Shown here: piece by piece, positions 59,896 to 64,000 of the stretch
How positions within the stretch are numbered: position 1 is the first letter of the stretch
Layout of the letters: each line of letters begins with the position of its first letter
NCBI GenBank assembly: GCA_032622095.1
Contig: CP136063.1
Span: 122,780,723 to 122,844,722, forward strand
Source: Siphonodentalium dalli
Lineage: Eukaryota > Mollusca > Scaphopoda > Gadilida > Siphonodentaliidae
Direction of reading: 5' to 3'
DNA: 64,000 nt
Notes under the pieces: model-generated
What the model saw: the letters and a program-made list of their open reading frames with translations, nothing else
The model's database searches: none
Told to the model about the DNA's origin: nothing
Position numbers and translations under genes: made by a program

Positions 59896-60463
59896 AATAA
59901 ATGATTGGGAACATACAGGTGAAGCAGGAATCAGAATTGAAGTATAAAATATCTTCAACTTTAATGTTTGCAGTCGACCTATTAAATGTCAGTTTTTGTG
60001 CCACAATACTGCTGCCAAAGCTTTCTTCCTGGCTTCACTTTCTCTCAGACCTTTTCATCCCCAGGGTCTAAGGTTCCCTGTAATCAGCCCTATCTCCCAA
60101 GTAAAGGGGGCTTTTTCTCAGGCCCCGTTGGGTTTTTGTGAATGCCACTATAGAACATTGCAAAAGTCATGATAGAACCTTGTATAAACTGACAAGTAGG
60201 TATGAAGTATGTAGATATACAACAGTTATATATTATTCTGAAAGGATATTCTTTGTCAATTCCCAAATTTGAGGAAATCAGCCCTGTCAAAGTGAAATCA
60301 GCTCCATCATAGAAATAAGGAGACCTTATTTCTGACCTTGTTATATGTCAATTTCTGAGTCGGCGAAGCCTGCTTCATTCACATTTATTTGGTTCCATTG
60401 TGACCAGTCTTTATTTATTCATGTTATTTGGATTTTTGTTGATTTTGCTCTCTTAAATTACAG

Positions 60464-60524
60464 AATGAAGCTCCTGGTCAGTGCATAGAAGACATCTTAG
60501 AAAACCGAGATTGTGGAAAGAAAG
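60464..60524 (+). CDS. SET gene exon 2, copy 2
   Basis: Identical to 16675-16735, with the same acceptor and donor. Exons 3 and 4 of this copy would fall near 68358 and 69446, beyond the window, if the duplication continues. Confidence 0.68.
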
Positions 60525-60603
60525 GTTAGTACATTTTGCTAAGACCTAAAAAAAAACTGGGAAAAAATAGGGACGGTAGGCAGGCAAAAAAACTTTTCAT
60601 TAA

Positions 60604-61086
60604 ATATTCAGCCCTGGGAATTAAGGAAAATTTGCCTAGGCAATATTTTGGCCTAGGTGAAAGAAATCGGCCTAGGCAAAAACAGATTTTACCTAGGCAA
60701 TTTTGCAACAATATTGCCATCTCAAATCAGTATGATTCAATAATAACAATAAATGCTTAGTTATTTTGGAGAACATTTCCAGGCCACTACTGATCATATA
60801 TATACATTCTACAAATCATCTCCAAAACTAGTGCCCTTATGTGTAGCTAGTTAATGGCCCAGTACCATGGAAACAATTTTAGGACAATATATGTAAAGAG
60901 TGATTTAAGGAAGTCATTTTGGCTAAAGATGTTCTATTTCTGATAGACACAAATCAATTTTAGTAACCCAATGAACTTGTTTGACCTAGGCAATTATTGA
61001 CCTAGGCAATATAATTGCCTAGGAAAACTGATTTTGCCTCTGCCTTTACCTAGGCATTGCCTAGGGTAATTCCCAGGGCTGAATAT
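60604..61086. mobile_element. TTAA-flanked CCTAGG MITE, copy 2
   Basis: Equivalent of 16815-17297, with TTAA at both flanks. The adjacent unassigned - strand frame is at 61087-61482. Confidence 0.85.
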
Positions 61087-62050
61087 TTAAATTTTTTCTT
61101 TATTATTGACAATACGTGTATAATACTTTATATGAGCCCACATTATGGACTTCTTTATAGTATCGAGGTGGTCAACCCATGGAATATACTGAGAAACAAG
61201 AAATTCAGATTCAAAGTTAAAGATGATATATATTTCTTTCTTCATAAGAATATCAAATGCATTCCGCTGTGTGGTGATTTCCATAGTATCATGTTCGATC
61301 TGTTTTTCCACGATCTCTCTATCACCGCAAACAAACTTGATATGGTTTATGTTGAATGCTGACAACTCCTTAACTTTCATTTCAACATTTATGTCAAACG
61401 ACGCTGACTCAGCCGATGTATGGCACCTCACTTTAACCTTACTGAAGTCAGTCTTATCCGGTGGAATAAAAAGAAGAGTTCTTCAATTTTGGCATCGTTG
61501 TCTATCTATCTGATCTCTTTTCTTTTGCAGTGGAAACATTAGTCCAAATAGATAGCATCAACAATGTGCTGGCCTATGGAGGTAGCCATTGTTGCTGTTG
61601 TTGTGGTGTGAGTTATGTTTACTTTCCAAAGCACCAGGTGTTTTCAATGGGAGATATGTATACATCTACTTATAGTATGGGTATTTCCACCAGAAGCGAC
61701 CGCCGTGCTTTTATCTCTGTTAAATTAGTGAAACATTCACAGATACCATTATTTTTTTAAGTCAGTTTTTCAACAGTTTTTCGATCACAATGAAACAATG
61801 ATACTTGTCGTCAGAAGCTTCCATTGATGTCTCAAGAGCTCACGCTGATGAACTGTTTGGGTCAAAAATTCACTGTCTGATGCAGATCAAAATGTTTTGT
61901 GGGAAACATTTTTACCCCTCAACGACATGAGTTGCCTGATTGATCATTAGAATTAGAACAAATTAAATTGAATAAATTATATATTTATCATTCGGGTTGA
62001 AATAAATATTGTTTGAACTAACTGTTAAATACAAATGAAAATAAATAAAT

Positions 62051-63174
62051 ATGTGCGATTTAAATGCACGCATTGGTTACTTATCTGACTTTAACACTGA
62101 TTATGATAGAATAACACAAAGAATTAGCATTGATTCTACTGTCAATCATTATGGAAAAGCCTTTTTGGAGTTTCTAAATGAATCAAAATTTAGCTTTGTA
62201 AATGGGAGGCTAAATCCTAAAAATGATAACTATGTATCAGTTAGTATAAAGTGGTTAGCTATTTATGTGTACTGCACAAGGAATTTGTCAGGTTCACTGA
62301 CTTTCGGGTTACTACTCAATCATCACTGATTATCAATCACCGACTGCAAGGCTATTATAGCCATGGCTGTAAAACTCCCGATTATAGTTTCGTGGGCATC
62401 ACAGTTGAGTTTAATCCTGTTGCCCAACAACAAACAACAGTTGTATCAGCTGACTTGAACGTGTCTAACAGTATAATACCTTCAAAATTAAAGAAGCCTT
62501 TGCCAGAAAATTTCTTGTCGTCGAACTTAAAATTAAATGCCCTTGCTTCACTTGTTTCGGAAATCGAAGGCATGATAGAGTCTCAGGAAACGGTGGATGA
62601 AATTTATGAACGCTTCTCGGGGACTATAATACAAGAATTACAAGAAAAAGTCCCATATTTCAATAAATTTCCAAAATCTAAGAAAATGTTTAAATATCAT
62701 AAACCATTTTGGAACAAGGAATTGACCGAATTCTGGCATAACATAAATAACTGTGAGAACAAGTTTTTGCACATTTAAAATATATCACCGTGACGCAAGG
62801 GAAAATTAGCCCTCTCTTGTTCTAAAAGACTATTTAATAAGAAATTACGATCTACTGAACGCCAGTATAAACGGCAACTAATGATAAATATGGAAGTCGA
62901 TTGTAAAAATCCTAACTCGTTTCGGGAATACATGTGTAGTTTAAAAAATTGGGGCCAAAAGTTAATTTTAAAATTCCCTCTGAAGTCAGATGGGTCAATT
63001 AGTAATGACAATGATACAGTTCTTGGAACATGGAAAGAAGAATTAAAAAAAATTATATAATCCTGATCAGTCTAAGTAATTCTGATGAAAACTTCAAAAA
63101 TGAAGTACTAAAAAGTTTATAGAATACCGTACAAGTTACTGGAACCGCTCTACCAGGATAATCATAGATTGAAC
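62051..63174 (+). pseudogene. Non-LTR retrotransposon fragment, copy 2
   Basis: Equivalent of 18262-19385 with the same frameshifts and stops, ending at the hAT target duplication (63167-63174). Confidence 0.85.
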
Positions 63175-64000
63175 TAGGGTTGCCACGATTAATCGTATAA
63201 TCGATGAACCGTTGATAAAGACAATAATCGATTACCATTTCCGTAGTCGATTAATCTCTGTTATTTATTTCGGACGTCGGAAAGTGCTGGGTATTATTGA
63301 ATACCGTGTTTGTTTTACAGTTTAATCTACAACCGAAGGTTTAACAACCTTTGATCGTGCATCGGAGAGAGTCTGACAACATGAGTATACCAGTACTTAG
63401 ATGTTACTAACTACAGTCTATCACTTATCATGTGGTGACTGCTAAATATGACTCACTATTACTATCAGAATTACTTAACTTGTTCTGAGTCCTGAAATTT
63501 CTGGGTTGGGGGGGGGGGGGGGGGGGGGCTCCTTTGTGATTGTTATCCACTCTGGAAGTTTGCTGAAACTTATATAGTTTCTGTGACATTAGATTCCTCT
63601 TTAACTCACCTGAGACGAAGTCTCTGGTGGAGCTATAGTCATCACTCCACGTCCGTCGTCCATCCGTCTGTCCGTCCGTCAACAATTCTTTCAACATCTC
63701 CTCTGATTCCATTGGACGGAATGGGTTCATATTTGGTGTGGCTGTTTCCTAGGTGACTCCCATTCAGATTTGTTCAAATGAGGTCACTGGGTCTAATAGT
63801 TGTGAAGCCAGGGCCATAACTCTTTCCCTTCATAGTATTTCTTAAAACAACTTCTTGTCTAGAACCATTGGTCCGATTTAGCTTATATATTTGGTATGAG
63901 GGTTCTTGAATGACTAGGGTTCAGATTTGTTCAAATGAGGTCACCAGGTTGATTAGTTGAGAAACCAGGGCCATAAATCTATTTCTCATAGTTATTCTTA
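63175..64000. mobile_element. hAT-like element with nested copy A, cut by window end
   Basis: Equivalent of 19386-20211. The nested GCTCACCTGAGACG-type element begins at 63604. The right halves lie outside the window. Confidence 0.9.

Larger units (their letters stand above)
43790..64000. repeat. Large direct repeat, copy 2 (cut by window end)
   Basis: This is the second copy of 1-20211. Position 43790 corresponds to position 1, and 64000 to 20211, which lies inside the transposon nested in the hAT element. If the duplication is in tandem, the unit is 43789 bases and the junction falls at or left of 43789/43790. All features described for copy 1 apply here at +43789. Confidence 0.97.

Noticed and set aside
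1-64000. CRISPR arrays, bacterial operons, rRNA and tRNA genes
   Set aside because: No regularly spaced short repeats with unique spacers, no ribosome-binding-site-led gene strings, and no full cloverleaf or rRNA segment was found; the splice-bounded exons and transposons indicate an animal genome.

Overview
The window looks like AT-rich, intron-rich, transposon-dense animal nuclear DNA. Only short open frames occur, real coding sequence is confined to small exons with GT/AG borders, and most of the rest is inverted-repeat elements, nested insertions and simple repeats. The repeat style (runs around GGACAGACAGACGGACG, 'gggtcataactc...ttcgaactcgatctgtat' units, 'agctcacctgagacgaag' elements, MITE crowding) reminds me of marine invertebrates, most likely a bivalve mollusc. 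That is recognition from memory, not a search result.

The dominant large-scale feature is a long direct repeat. Positions 1-20211 recur at 43790-64000 with a constant offset of 43789, including long mononucleotide and dinucleotide runs. The window therefore reads as a head-to-tail duplication with a 43789-base period (second copy cut by the window edge), or as an assembly duplicate. The single-copy part is 20212-43789.

Genes. On the + strand a small, broken-looking SET-domain lysine methyltransferase gene of the KMT5A-like type can be assembled from four exons: 2000-2044, 16675-16735, 24569-24703 and 25657-25814. Its exon 3/4 frame is awkward, and its C-terminus is cut off by a dispersed repeat just before the usual YDYG motif. 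Exons 1 and 2 recur in the second copy. On the - strand there is one convincing EF-hand exon (42513-42605) and a weaker terminal-exon candidate with a poly(A) signal (215-546, repeated at 44004-44335).

Mobile elements. The clearest history is at 18262-22287. An endonuclease/reverse-transcriptase retrotransposon fragment is split by a 2750-bp hAT-type element with an 8-bp target-site duplication, and that element itself carries a 1970-bp insertion of a third family. A full sister of the third family lies at 29452-32704, and an uninterrupted relative of the hAT element lies at 9211-10364. Other well-bounded elements are a 2775-bp GGGCCATTCCA-ended element (AATA duplication), a TTAA-flanked MITE full of CCTAGG motifs, a GGAGGGTATCA-ended element (AATA duplication), a 170-bp near-perfect hairpin MITE, several foldback elements, and a 33-39 kb mosaic in which one module is present three times directly and once as an inverted pair.

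No rRNA gene, tRNA gene, CRISPR array or bacterial operon is visible.
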